In this document: positions 27,901 to 36,233 of the stretch, piece by piece
Layout: every line of letters begins with the position of its first letter
Numbering within the stretch: position 1 is the stretch's first letter
Assembly: GCA_028688225.1 (NCBI GenBank)
Contig: JAQTYQ010000027.1
Coordinates: 1-41,410 of the forward strand
DNA from: Opitutaceae bacterium
GTDB lineage: Bacteria > Verrucomicrobiota > Verrucomicrobiia > Opitutales > Opitutaceae
Length of the DNA stretch: 41,410 nucleotides
Reading direction: 5' to 3'
Translations under genes and position numbers: made by a program
Notes under the pieces: model-generated
What the model was told of the DNA's origin: nothing
The model's input: the letters and a program-made list of their open reading frames with translations, nothing else
The model's database searches: none

Positions 27901-28105
27901 CGAGGGCCGGCAGCTGGCCTTTGACCTGCGGAAACTCTGGCGGCAGCCGCAACTGCCGGTCCTGCTCCTGCTGCCCGCCGACGACTCGCTCCCTCCGGTG
28001 GTGCTCGCCGGTCTCGCGCCGGCGCTCCACCTTTTCAAGCCGCTCAAGATTTCGCCCCTGCTGCTGGCGATCCGCTCGTTCTTCGCCTCCCCACCCGCCA
28101 CCTGA
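24977..28105 (+). CDS. Membrane-bound hybrid histidine kinase with CHASE-like, PAS and receiver domains
   Basis: The 1042-residue protein has about six membrane segments in its first 220 residues, one more near 225-240, a CHASE-like extracytoplasmic domain (about 245-460) and a membrane segment near 470-490. Then follow a coiled region, a PAS domain (about 535-640), a HisKA domain with H669 in SHEIRTPMNG, an ATPase domain (NLLNNAIKFTPHG; DTGIGIP; KYGGTGLGLVI) and a receiver domain (about 918-1035). The receiver retains D969 (ITDQLLPDGEG) and K1021 but has D924-G925 where two acidic residues are usual, so metal binding may be weak. The ATG at 24977 is chosen over a TTG two codons upstream. The signal and target are not evident. 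Confidence 0.9.
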   Translation: MARRIPIPGDRLTRASMFGAAVLVLIGALVLTGWAQRIDLLMQFQPGYMPISPNLALSLVVLGIVLLVLEWRINRAVWLAALPALIGGLTLAQYASGWNLHIDEFLLPARVLADPAAAGRLSRLTALSLLGSSLCLLWLDVPLGTRYRPLGIALTSSLIISIGLAPLLGRLLGLSEVTAWNQVLRPSPFSALCLVLLGHLLLSRVWRDDPARASGPPNWLPVPIIATGITLTLLFTAALRDRELGFVRSTTQLTIDNTATVLNYELDNEAKALQRMAARWTQSDRLTPALRDQDGEAYQQDFPALRSLVWVDETRHTRWIYPEQGNEHFLEYDHGQDPLHRALIEQVLGAGRLAFSPLIPLPMGGQGFLICASLPATDGVRTEVLLGEFSYPVLLEAVEKRLHLSTFYAVTIAVDGRPVFERSPPDPVRENLREESTFNLFNQRIRIGLAPSEAALRRSRHLFPELVTGLGLGLSLLLGIVAHLGRTAHARHRAAKEANKRLVAENEERRRAELALRASQAAARKLSLVASSTDNLVAITGPAGRLEWINDSFARQLGFSLSEVIGRHLTQLLVSPDTDSALVVRLRDALQQGAPFNSDLLCHARAGRRYHLHLDLQPVRSDTGAMENFIAILTDVTARVETENHLRRAKEEADAMSRAKSEFLASMSHEIRTPMNGVLGMTGLLLETPLNGEQRDCVNTIQASGEALLSIINDILDFSKIEAGKMELEQHPFELAACLEEALNRFAVQAAAKHIALAYFIDPGVPAWIVGDVTRLRQVIVNLLNNAIKFTPHGHVSVEARRAEAPAPRGGSSAGLAASEPCLLEIAVRDTGIGIPSEKQNLLFRPFSQVDSSSTRKYGGTGLGLVICERLCSLMGGAISVESEPDHGSVFTCTVPVQPISPSSRPPSEMIPATLKGSRVLAVDGHAANRRFLSLILEEAGLACQVVESAQAALAAAARMPAPALLITDQLLPDGEGRQLAFDLRKLWRQPQLPVLLLLPADDSLPPVVLAGLAPALHLFKPLKISPLLLAIRSFFASPPAT

Positions 28106-28126
28106 ACCACCGGGTCGGCCGGCGAT

Positions 28127-29437
28127 TCAAAGCCATCGCTGCAACTCCGCCCTCTCCGGGGTCCGGCCGGGATCGTCCACCAGGTTGCGTTCCTCGCCGG
28201 GATCGCGCGCCAGGTCAAAAAACAACCAGGGCGTGCCGTCCTCGTTGAGGATCAGTTTGTGCGACCGCGTGCGCACGCCGCGCCAGGGACGGTCGCACTG
28301 GTGCGGCAGCCGCACCACGCCGGGCATGGAGATGCGCTGCATCTCGGTTCCGCGTTTTGGGTTCTGGATTTTGGGTTCGCCGGCACCGGCCCATTCCAGG
28401 GCCCAACGCGGCAAATCGAGCAGCGAGACCAGCGCATTGCTGGTTTTTCCCGGCCCGGAACCCTCCGGCCGTGCCCCGCGCACCAGCAGGGGCACGCGCA
28501 CGCTCTCCTCGTGCGGCCAGCCTTTGCGGAACAGACCGTGGGCCCCGTGCATGTCGCCATGAACGGAGGTGAACACCACCACCGTGTTTTTCCGGGGCGT
28601 TTGCGCCAGCAACCGGCCGACCGCCTGATCCGTCGCCTCGAGATGCGCATAATATCCGGCCAGTTCGCGGCGGGCCCTCGCCTCCACCTCCCCGCCGCGC
28701 GGCACGTTGGGCGGCAGCAGGAGCGCCCGGGGATCGCGGGGTGCCACGTCCGCGGCCGGCGCCTCGTAGGGCGGATGCGGGGGCTCCAGACTCACCACGC
28801 AAAACCACGGCCGGCGAGCCGCCCGGAGGCGGGAGACCGGAGACGGGAGACCTTCCGCGCCTCCACCCTCCCTCTTTCCGGTTTCCGGTCTCCGGTTTCC
28901 GGTCTCCCAAATCCACGCGCCCGCCCGCGCACACACCACCGCGGATTGATAGCCCGGAAATTGCACCGGTTCCGGGAGCCGCGAGCCGTGCAGCCACGGA
29001 TCGTTCAGCAGGAATCCGCTTTCGAAGCCCTCCCAGAACTCGAACCCGCCGCGCCGGGCCGGCGGCACCACGATCTGCGCATGCGCCTCGCCGACAAGCG
29101 GGGCTCCGGGATCACGCCGGTAAAGATGCCACTTGCCAAAGAACGCCGTGACGTAACCCCGCTCGCGCAGCCGGTGGGCGACGGTGCGGGCCTGCTGGGG
29201 AAGCGGATCGTAATAGTCGCGCACGCCATTCTCGGGCGATGCCATTCCGGTGAGCAGGGCCGCGCGGGCAAACGGTCCGAAGGGATGCGGGGTCACGGCC
29301 TGGACATAGTTGACCGCCTCCGCCGCCAGCGCATCGAGGTGAGGCGTGCGGGCGTTGGGATCGCCGGCATAACCCGTTGCCGGTCCGCGCCACTGGGTGG
29401 TGACAATCCACAGGATGTTGGGCGGAGGCGGGGGCAT
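28127..29437 (-). CDS. Sulfatase-fold protein lacking the catalytic residues (probable pseudoenzyme)
   Basis: The 436-residue protein has the alkaline-phosphatase/sulfatase fold: NILWIVT (7-13), ALLTG (60-64), GKWHLYRR (101-108), PPHPPYEAP (219-227), KGWPHEESVRVPL (305-317) and LFFDLARDPGEERNLV. Catalytic positions are changed. The metal-binding DD after IVT is T14-Q15. The CxPSR position is G54-P-F-A-R58, so the residue normally made into formylglycine is Gly. SDHGxxxGDHG is S291-V-HGDMHG-A299-HG, so two more Asp ligands are lost. It therefore should not hydrolyse sulfate esters by the known mechanism. It has no signal peptide. Residues 178-207 are an insert encoded by an inverted repeat. 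The open frame is intact, which favours a retained non-catalytic role over recent decay. Confidence 0.85.
   Translation of the reverse strand: MPPPPPNILWIVTTQWRGPATGYAGDPNARTPHLDALAAEAVNYVQAVTPHPFGPFARAALLTGMASPENGVRDYYDPLPQQARTVAHRLRERGYVTAFFGKWHLYRRDPGAPLVGEAHAQIVVPPARRGGFEFWEGFESGFLLNDPWLHGSRLPEPVQFPGYQSAVVCARAGAWIWETGNRRPETGKREGGGAEGLPSPVSRLRAARRPWFCVVSLEPPHPPYEAPAADVAPRDPRALLLPPNVPRGGEVEARARRELAGYYAHLEATDQAVGRLLAQTPRKNTVVVFTSVHGDMHGAHGLFRKGWPHEESVRVPLLVRGARPEGSGPGKTSNALVSLLDLPRWALEWAGAGEPKIQNPKRGTEMQRISMPGVVRLPHQCDRPWRGVRTRSHKLILNEDGTPWLFFDLARDPGEERNLVDDPGRTPERAELQRWL
28355..28378. repeat. 14-bp period direct repeat in the sulfatase-like gene
   Basis: TTTTGGGTTC occurs at 28355-28364 and 28369-28378 with period 14. 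It encodes the PKIQNPKRG segment, an AT-richer patch than its surroundings that does not look like conserved sulfatase sequence. Confidence 0.6.
28831..28908. repeat. Inverted repeat inserted in frame in the sulfatase-like gene
   Basis: Bases 28831-28852 and the reverse complement of 28887-28908 match at 20 of 22 positions (built from GGGAGACCGGA units). The right arm overlaps a 14-bp direct repeat, CCGGTTTCCGGTCT, in two copies (28878-28905). The segment encodes residues ETGNRRPETGKRE and what follows, and leaves the frame open. Confidence 0.7.
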
Positions 29438-29560
29438 GAATTGGCGCTCAGCGTGGGCTCAAATCTCGACCGCTGCAAACGCGGTTTCTCCCCGCCGCCA
29501 TGTTCGGTGGTAACGTAATACGTTGCCAACAGCCCGGGAAGGACAATGGCCGCTCAGGGT

Positions 29561-30058
29561 TCACCGCGCCGGCGGCGACACGGGATGCAGGTTGCCGCGC
29601 CAGAGTTCGCGGTAAAGAGGATGCCCGGGACGAGGGATCCGGCTCTCGTCAAAATCGCAGGCCGCGACGTAATCGAAGCCGTAGTGAAACGCGGCCAGCA
29701 GCAGGCGCTCGGAGAATTTGCCGCGCGCGTGGAGGGCGTGGCGGCACCAAGCCAGATAATCGATGCCCGTCTCGAGGTTGGCGCGCCAGGCCCACACCGC
29801 GGGCTCATAGGGCCGGCTGGAGACGGTGGCCCACGAAGCGGGCTTGAGCTGGAGCAGGCCCCGGGCCTCGCCGTTGCGCGCCCGGGCGTCGAAATTGGAT
29901 TCAGCGGCGACCAGGGCATAGATAAAGGCCGGATCCAACCGGTAGCGCGCCGCCGGCGGCTGGATCGCCCGCCAGACCTCGCGGCGGTCGACCGGCTCGC
30001 GCCGGGCGGTGCAACCGGCGGCAAGCAGAACGAGGAGCGCAAGGACGGTGCGTTTCAC
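29561..30058 (-). CDS. Lytic transglycosylase lipoprotein (SLT family)
   Basis: From the GTG at 30058 the product is 165 residues, starting with a lipoprotein signal VKRTVLALLVLLAAGC, whose cysteine is residue 16. The rest is a single SLT domain: ALVAAESNFDARARNGEARG contains the catalytic Glu (in AAES), followed by LLQLKPASW and later a tyrosine-containing AAFHYG motif. Such enzymes cleave peptidoglycan between MurNAc and GlcNAc, forming 1,6-anhydro ends, here from a lipid-anchored position. I chose the GTG since it gives a canonical signal; a start at 30136 would put 26 unlikely residues in front. It is 120 bp downstream of the amidohydrolase gene on the same strand. Confidence 0.85.
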   Translation of the reverse strand: MKRTVLALLVLLAAGCTARREPVDRREVWRAIQPPAARYRLDPAFIYALVAAESNFDARARNGEARGLLQLKPASWATVSSRPYEPAVWAWRANLETGIDYLAWCRHALHARGKFSERLLLAAFHYGFDYVAACDFDESRIPRPGHPLYRELWRGNLHPVSPPAR

Positions 30059-30178
30059 GCATCCGGGAGCCTCGCGCAAAGTGGCGCCGACAGTCCAGGT
30101 CGGAACCGCGTTGATCATGCAACCCCCACGAGGCAAGTGGCGCCGAACTTGTTCAGACTGCCGGGACCGTGCCGGTAG

Positions 30179-31654
30179 TCATCCTGCTTCAGCCCCATTC
30201 CCATTCCCCGATCCCTGACGCAGCGCGTCGGTCTTCTGCGCGAGGCGAAAGATCCGGCGGGCGTTGTCGTGCATGATGAGGTCCACCAGGTCCAGGGCAT
30301 CCGCGAGCTTGAGCCAGCCTTCCTCCACCAGTTCCGACAGCGCCTGCGCGATGCCGCGGCGGGCCAGGGCGGCGTGGCCCAGCACCGGTTCCACGTGGAG
30401 GTAATCGCCGCCAAACGGGAGCAGCTTGTTGGCCGGCGCCGTGACGATGTGTTTTTTGAGATAATCCTTGGCCGCCACGGGATTGATGATCCACGACCAG
30501 CACATGTCCACGTGCGCGTTGGTCCAGTGCTTGGCCACGGAGAGCAGTTCCTCGTAGTACGGATAGCAGATGTGCATAAAAACGAACTGCGCGTCGGGCG
30601 CCAAACGGCAAAGCTCGGCCGCCGAATCCGCGTTGAGCCGCAGCCGCGCCAGCGGCATGGAGTTCTGGCCCGCGTAGTAGCCGGTGTGCAGTTTCACGGG
30701 AAGATTGTGGGCGGTCGCCCGGTCCACCGCATACCAGAACAGGTGGTCCTCCAGCCGCTTACGCTCGGCGTCGGTGACCGGCTCCTTTTGCAGCGTCTTC
30801 CTGAAGACAGGCTCGGCTTCCTCGGCCGGCACGCGCGCGTAATCGATGTCGCGGCTGTAGGCGTTTTGCGACTTCACCGCCACGGCGTACTTCGCGTAGC
30901 GGTCAAACCACCAGTCGATCACGCGGTGCCAGTCCGCCAACGCCTTCACCTCGATGCCCGTGGGTGGGGCGTACTGGTTGAAGTCCGGCCCGGCGAACAT
31001 TCCGACGATGCCGAGGTCGTACATCAGGAGCGCCGGCATGTCTGACTGCTTGAACGGCTCGCCCATCACCCGGTTGATCTGGCAGGACTCGATTTTGGCG
31101 CGATCCTGCAGGATTTGTTGGTAGAAACCGGGGCGCCGCGTCTGCTCATAGCCGCTCTGGACGGCAGCGACGCTCTGCTCCGTCAGGTCTTCCACGGCGT
31201 AAAGTTCCCGCATCGAAATTCGCACCGCTTGGGCATAGCCGGTGTTCCTGACCGCCGGCCAGTAGGGCGCAATCAGTTGCCACTTCGCCAACGGATCAAC
31301 CTTGGGGGACAGAAAACGGTCCATGTCGGCCCTGGGCATGCCCGCGGTCAGAAAGTCCGAGTCCAGGTAGTGGCTGAAAAGCAGCGCCCAGTCGTCGCAT
31401 GGCACCCAGGGGGGCGAAGCTCCTTGCAGCCGCTCCTTCTCCTCGAGCAAGTGCTCATGCGTGTCGATGAGCGGCGTCTGGAGGACACGCTCTGAGATCA
31501 GCTTGCGCGCGCCAGATGCCGAAAGAGCCGGGCCCGGATCGGGCGCCGCGGTGGCAGCGCCGCCCGTGCTTTGACCGAGTGCGGCAACGGCAACTCCAAC
31601 CGCGCCGATGCCCTTGAGGGCCGCCCGGCGCGAAACGAATTTCTGGGTGTTCAT
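30179..31654 (-). CDS. Tat-exported amidohydrolase-family protein
   Basis: The 491-residue protein opens with a twin-arginine signal (SRRAALKG at 8-15, then a hydrophobic stretch to about 35), so it is folded before export. The mature part is a TIM-barrel metal hydrolase of the amidohydrolase superfamily: DTHEHLL (64-70) has the HxH pair, with further likely ligands in VKLHTGYY, FMHICYPYYEE and FGGDYLHVE. The closest group I can name is the amidohydrolase-2/uronate isomerase-like set. The substrate is unknown. The C-terminus (LIMHDNARRIFRL) is typical of the family. No Shine-Dalgarno is seen. Confidence 0.82.
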   Translation of the reverse strand: MNTQKFVSRRAALKGIGAVGVAVAALGQSTGGAATAAPDPGPALSASGARKLISERVLQTPLIDTHEHLLEEKERLQGASPPWVPCDDWALLFSHYLDSDFLTAGMPRADMDRFLSPKVDPLAKWQLIAPYWPAVRNTGYAQAVRISMRELYAVEDLTEQSVAAVQSGYEQTRRPGFYQQILQDRAKIESCQINRVMGEPFKQSDMPALLMYDLGIVGMFAGPDFNQYAPPTGIEVKALADWHRVIDWWFDRYAKYAVAVKSQNAYSRDIDYARVPAEEAEPVFRKTLQKEPVTDAERKRLEDHLFWYAVDRATAHNLPVKLHTGYYAGQNSMPLARLRLNADSAAELCRLAPDAQFVFMHICYPYYEELLSVAKHWTNAHVDMCWSWIINPVAAKDYLKKHIVTAPANKLLPFGGDYLHVEPVLGHAALARRGIAQALSELVEEGWLKLADALDLVDLIMHDNARRIFRLAQKTDALRQGSGNGNGAEAG

Positions 31655-32336
31655 GGAAAACTGAGAGGAAACCGGATTTCCCGTGGGAGAGGTTTATGGT
31701 GTTGGAGGGACAAGCAGCGTTTGAGCTGTGAAAACAAATGACGCTGGCCTCTTTAATTCGCAGCAACAGCCACCTCTGGGAAGCACCTCATGATCAAACC
31801 GGGCCAGGGGCTCTTCAAATCGTCAGGCACCCCCATGCTACTGGACTGACACCTCCACGATCCCCACCCCGGGACCGCCGTCAACACCGGAAACAATGGC
31901 GGTATCGGCACCGGGAGGGATGGACCGCCGGGCCGTCCGCAGATGACGCGTTTCACACAACGGGGATTCTCGCGCCACATCGCGCCGCCGCCAAGGCAAT
32001 GCTGACGGCGGTCCGAATCGTCACGGCGATCTGGGTTTGCGTTGATTGTCGCCGGCCTCGGCGAGGCCGGGCATCCGGGTCGCCGACCCAACCGGCGACG
32101 GGGGCGTCGCCGCTCCATCTTTGGAGACGCGACGCCTTCGCCAGTCTCCGCCAAGCCCACGGCGCGGCCCGTCCAACAAGCGCAGCCTCGCCGTAGCCCA
32201 CAGGGCGAAGGCGGGTCGCGTGTTTTGCGGCTGGGGGTCGAATAATCCCGGCCTCACCGAGGCCGGCGACAGGGGGCGGCAGCGTGTCACCCTCGCTGCA
32301 TGCCGCACGCAGCATGGCAACGATCGAGGCGGCGGC
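31655..32336. other. Gene-free region with a highly structured repeat element
   Basis: No supported gene lies between fabF and the amidohydrolase gene. The part next to the amidohydrolase start (31655-31760) is AT-richer and probably holds its promoter. Bases 31760-32047 show nothing I can name. The rest is the element at 32048-32270. Confidence 0.7.
32048..32270. repeat. 223-bp MITE-like element with 23-bp terminal inverted repeats
   Basis: The ends (32048-32070 and 32248-32270) are inverted repeats matching at 22 of 23 positions, and each is itself a palindrome based on CCGGCCTC/GAGGCCGG. Inside are hairpins at 32077-32089 (GGGTCG/CGACCC), 32093-32112 (CGGCGACG/CGTCGCCG) and 32113-32126 (CTCCA/TGGAG), and a stem of 15 pairs between 32128-32142 and 32204-32220 with a two-base bulge. 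No coding frame is credible. I see no clear target duplication. Confidence 0.72.
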
Positions 32337-33590
<1,254 letters not shown>

Positions 33591-33669
33591 GGATACAAGA
33601 AGGCGTCCTACCGAAAAGTTCCCCCGGGAAACACGGTAGAACGCCGCGAGGATGGTGCGAAAGAGATAA

Positions 33670-33933
33670 TTATTTCGAAGAGGACTTTTCTTCGATGTAC
33701 GCGATCACGTCGCCGACCGTCTGGAGTTTTTCGGCGTCGGATTCGGGGATTTCTCCCTTGATCTCATCCTTGAACTCTTCCTCAAAAGCCATGATCAGCT
33801 CGACAGTGTCGAGCGAATCGGCGCCCAGATCGTCAAGGAAGGACGCTTCCGGGGTGATCTGCTCTTCGTTAACATTCAATTGGTTAACGATGATCTCTTT
33901 GACGCGTTGTTCGATGGTTTTCTGATCAGCCAT
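33670..33933 (-). CDS. acpP: Acyl carrier protein
   Basis: The 87-residue acidic protein carries growing acyl chains on a phosphopantetheine arm at S40 in [15 protein letters not shown]. All four helices are recognisable (for example [14 protein letters not shown]). It is slightly longer than the usual 77-80 residues due to an extra [14 protein letters not shown] loop and a KSSSK tail. It lies 37 bp after fabG and before fabF, the standard order. Confidence 0.97.
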   Translation of the reverse strand: MADQKTIEQRVKEIIVNQLNVNEEQITPEASFLDDLGADSLDTVELIMAFEEEFKDEIKGEIPESDAEKLQTVGDVIAYIEEKSSSK

Positions 33934-33970
33934 ATTGGATTAGGGCAAGGGTTCGGGCTGCTCTTTGGCA

Positions 33971-34711
33971 TCACATCACCATGCCGCCGTCAACGGTAAA
34001 AACTTGGCCGGTGACATATCCCGCCTCCTCGGAGCACAAAAAGGCGGCCACATGGGCCACATCGGCCGGTTCACCGAACCTCTGCAGCGGAATAAATTGC
34101 AGGGCGGCTTTCGTCACTTCCTCGCCCAGGCCGGCGGTCATGTCGGTTTTAATGAACCCAGGCGCAACCACATTGCAGGTGACGCTCCGGCGGGCGAATT
34201 CCTTGGCGATGCTCTTGCTGAAGCCGATCAGGCCGGCTTTGGCCGCGGAATAATTGGCCTGGCCGGCGTTGCCCGTGAGGCCCACCACGGAGGCGATGTT
34301 GACGATGCGTCCCCAGCGTTTCTGGGTCATGGCCCGGCCGAGGTGTTTCGTCCAATGATAGCAGCTGGTGAGGTTGGTGGTCAGCACCGCGTTCCAGTCG
34401 TCCTCCGACATGCGGAACAGCAGTCCGTCGCGCGTGATGCCCGCATTGTTGACGAGGATATCGATCGTGCCGAATTCGGCGAGCAGGTCCGCCGACGCCT
34501 TGGCCACGGCGGCGCCGTCAGCCACGTCCACCGGCAAAGCCCGGGCCTTGCCGCCGGCGGCCTGCAGGGCGGTGGCGACCGCGCCGCAGCTCGCCGCGTT
34601 CTTGCTGACACAAATGACAGTGACGCCGTGCTGCGAAAGCTCCTCGGCAATGGCCTTGCCGATGCCCCGGCCGGCCCCGGTGACAAGCGCGATGCGGTTA
34701 TTGAAGGTCAT
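33971..34711 (-). CDS. fabG: 3-oxoacyl-[acyl-carrier-protein] reductase
   Basis: FabG reduces 3-oxoacyl-ACP with NADPH in the elongation cycle. The 246-residue short-chain dehydrogenase has the cofactor motif TGAGRGIGKA (11-20), NNAG (88-91), and the catalytic S141, Y154 and K158 (YSAAKAG), with a typical C-terminus (YVTGQVFTVDGGMVM). The ATG at 34711 fits family starts (MTFNNRIALVTG); an in-frame extension to 34792 is not conserved. It is the first gene of the fab cluster, so the promoter should lie in the 684-bp region upstream, which is unusually rich in hairpins. Confidence 0.97.
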   Translation of the reverse strand: MTFNNRIALVTGAGRGIGKAIAEELSQHGVTVICVSKNAASCGAVATALQAAGGKARALPVDVADGAAVAKASADLLAEFGTIDILVNNAGITRDGLLFRMSEDDWNAVLTTNLTSCYHWTKHLGRAMTQKRWGRIVNIASVVGLTGNAGQANYSAAKAGLIGFSKSIAKEFARRSVTCNVVAPGFIKTDMTAGLGEEVTKAALQFIPLQRFGEPADVAHVAAFLCSEEAGYVTGQVFTVDGGMVM

Positions 34712-34903
34712 GGCCGCAAGTAGCATGAATTGAAAAGGAATGGGCGAGCCGATTTTTTCGTCCCCTGGCGGGAAATTCCGCGGGAACCTCATTCCTGGCT
34801 GCCGCAGCCGGTTCCCTGCCGAGGAGCGTGTCGGGCTTCGCCCGTCCGCTCCTGACAGACGGCGGACGCCGTTTGGTGCAGCACGGCGAGTTTTCTTCCG
34901 ATT

Positions 34904-34914
34904 GGGGGGGGGGG
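34904..34914 (+). repeat. Run of 11 G
   Basis: A homopolymer of eleven G lies in the divergent intergenic region. Such runs slip readily in replication, so its length may vary between cells or be a sequencing error. Confidence 0.85.
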
Positions 34915-34966
34915 AGAAGTTTTGAACTTTGGGGTCGGTCTTGCGTCAGAGAGGCATGCCCGCCCG

Positions 34967-34984
34967 TTCTGCTGGCCAGCAGAA
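34967..34984. promoter_or_regulatory. 18-bp perfect palindrome
   Basis: TTCTGCTGGCCAGCAGAA is a perfect dyad about 255 bp upstream of fabG and 410 bp upstream of the SH3 gene. It can be a regulator site or the tip of a hairpin, as it sits within the TTGGGGTC/GACCCCAA stem. Confidence 0.45.
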
Positions 34985-35395
34985 TGATCGTAGACCGCGA
35001 GACCCCAATGCTGCTGCCGCCCGATCTGCGCGATCGGGTGCCGGCGGTTCATGCTGCGCGGGCTGGAGAAAGTGTCGTTGGAGTGGGTCCTCGTGACGCT
35101 GTCCGATAACCTGCGACGCGATTTTGCGGGTCTTGACTGCATAGATCCGGCTGAAGCGGGCATGGCCGGCAGAAGTCTCATGAATTCAGCTAGTAAGGCG
35201 GCTGGAAAACGCTTACGGTGCAGTTCCCGGTGAACATGTCCGCCGGCAGGAACAATGCATGGCCGGCCGTCATCCTGACGACCGGCTGCAAGAAATTCCT
35301 TTGCGCGAGGTGAAACAACTTTCTAACAAGGAGATCGATTACAGTTCCGGTGGCTGCCCGACAAGCCGCACTGCCAGCTGAAACCACGCCCGCCT

Positions 35396-36184
35396 ATGAA
35401 GACAACGCTCAACTTTCCCACCGCCGTCCTGCTGCTGGCCCGCGCCGCCGCGGCGGGGCTGGCCGCCTCCCTGTCCGCGGCACCGCTCATGGAAACCACG
35501 GCGATCCACGCCCAGCCCGACGCCGCTTCGCCGGCCATCGGTTATCTCAAGGCCGGCACCGAACCGGCGGCGGCCAACGCCACCGCCCCGGAAGGCTGGA
35601 TGGCCATCGAGCTGCCCGGCCCGCATGAGGCCTACGTGAACAACAATGACTTCAGCAAGAGCCTTGACATCCATGCCGGCGCCGCGATCCGGCTTCAGCC
35701 CAAGGCCGACGCCCCGGTTCTGACCACCATGCAGGAGGGGGACAAGGTCGAGATCACCGGCCTGCGCAGCGGCTGGACCCAGATCAAGCTCGCCAAGACC
35801 ATTCCCGGCTACATCCGGATCGGCGGCGCACCGTCAGCGCCGCCGGCCGCCATCCAATCAATCCCCGCCGCGCCGCCGGCATTGACCGCCGGCCCGTCCA
35901 CGCCGGTCATCAGCAGCGGGCCCGCCGCCGCGCTGCCGCGGATGTTTCAGGGCGTGTTTGCCGAAACCAAGCGCATTCTGCTCATCGGGCCTCGCCGCGA
36001 TTACGCGTACCAGCTCAACAACCTGGACGGCCGGCGCATTGCGTTTCTCGATGTCACCAGGCTGCTCGCCACCGATAAAATGGAGCCGTACGTCGGCCGT
36101 TCCGTGACCGTCGCCGGCGTGCTCAGGCAAACCCCCGACGGGAAAAACCTCGTGATCGAGGTCGAAACCCTGGAACTCAAATAA
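35396..36184 (+). CDS. Secreted SH3-domain protein of unknown function
   Basis: The 262-residue protein has an N-terminal signal peptide (about 1-30, rich in Ala and Leu, cleavage near SLSAAP). Two SH3b-like repeats follow: about 33-90 ([20 protein letters not shown] ... EAYVNNNDF) and about 95-145 ([20 protein letters not shown] ... GYIRIG), a fold that often binds peptidoglycan. A Pro/Ala-rich linker (about 146-185) leads to a C-terminal domain (about 190-262) with [16 protein letters not shown] and [20 protein letters not shown], which looks like an OB-fold. It is likely periplasmic. An intrinsic terminator follows its stop directly. Confidence 0.75.
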   Translation: MKTTLNFPTAVLLLARAAAAGLAASLSAAPLMETTAIHAQPDAASPAIGYLKAGTEPAAANATAPEGWMAIELPGPHEAYVNNNDFSKSLDIHAGAAIRLQPKADAPVLTTMQEGDKVEITGLRSGWTQIKLAKTIPGYIRIGGAPSAPPAAIQSIPAAPPALTAGPSTPVISSGPAAALPRMFQGVFAETKRILLIGPRRDYAYQLNNLDGRRIAFLDVTRLLATDKMEPYVGRSVTVAGVLRQTPDGKNLVIEVETLELK

Positions 36185-36195
36185 ACCTTTTCCGG

Positions 36196-36230
36196 CCGGC
36201 CGACTTTGCTGCGGCCGGTCTTTTGTTTTT
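36196..36230 (+). terminator. Intrinsic terminator abutting folD
   Basis: CCGGCCG (36196-36202) pairs with CGGCCGG (36212-36218) around nine bases, followed by TCTTTTGTTTTT. It ends the SH3-protein transcript. The T tract stops only three bases before the folD start. Confidence 0.82.
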
Positions 36231-36233
36231 CTC

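Larger units (their letters stand above)
34768..35038. other. Dense hairpin array, candidate structured RNA or fab leader
   Basis: Successive stems: GCGG/CCGC 34768-34782; GGGAACC (34782-34788) with GGTTCCC (34810-34816), enclosing GGCTG/CAGCC; AGGAGCG (34822-34828) with CGCTCCT (34847-34853), enclosing CGGGC/GCCCG; ACGGCG/CGCCGT 34859-34872; TTGGGGTC (34929-34936) with GACCCCAA (35001-35008), enclosing the palindrome at 34967-34984; and CCCGATC/GATCGGG 35020-35038. The transcribed strand is unknown, and it matches no RNA family I know. Confidence 0.45.
34712..35395. other. Gene-free divergent region between fabG and the SH3 protein gene
   Basis: No credible gene is present. The region should contain both divergent promoters. 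Its left half is packed with hairpins (34768-35038) and contains a run of 11 G (34904-34914). From 35040 to 35395 I see no strong structure; an AT-richer stretch at 35290-35345 may hold the promoter of the plus-strand gene. Confidence 0.7.

Noticed and set aside
34929..35008. RNase P RNA, tmRNA, SRP RNA or 6S RNA in the fabG leader
   Set aside because: The conserved sequence blocks I know for these RNAs are absent; only generic stems are seen.
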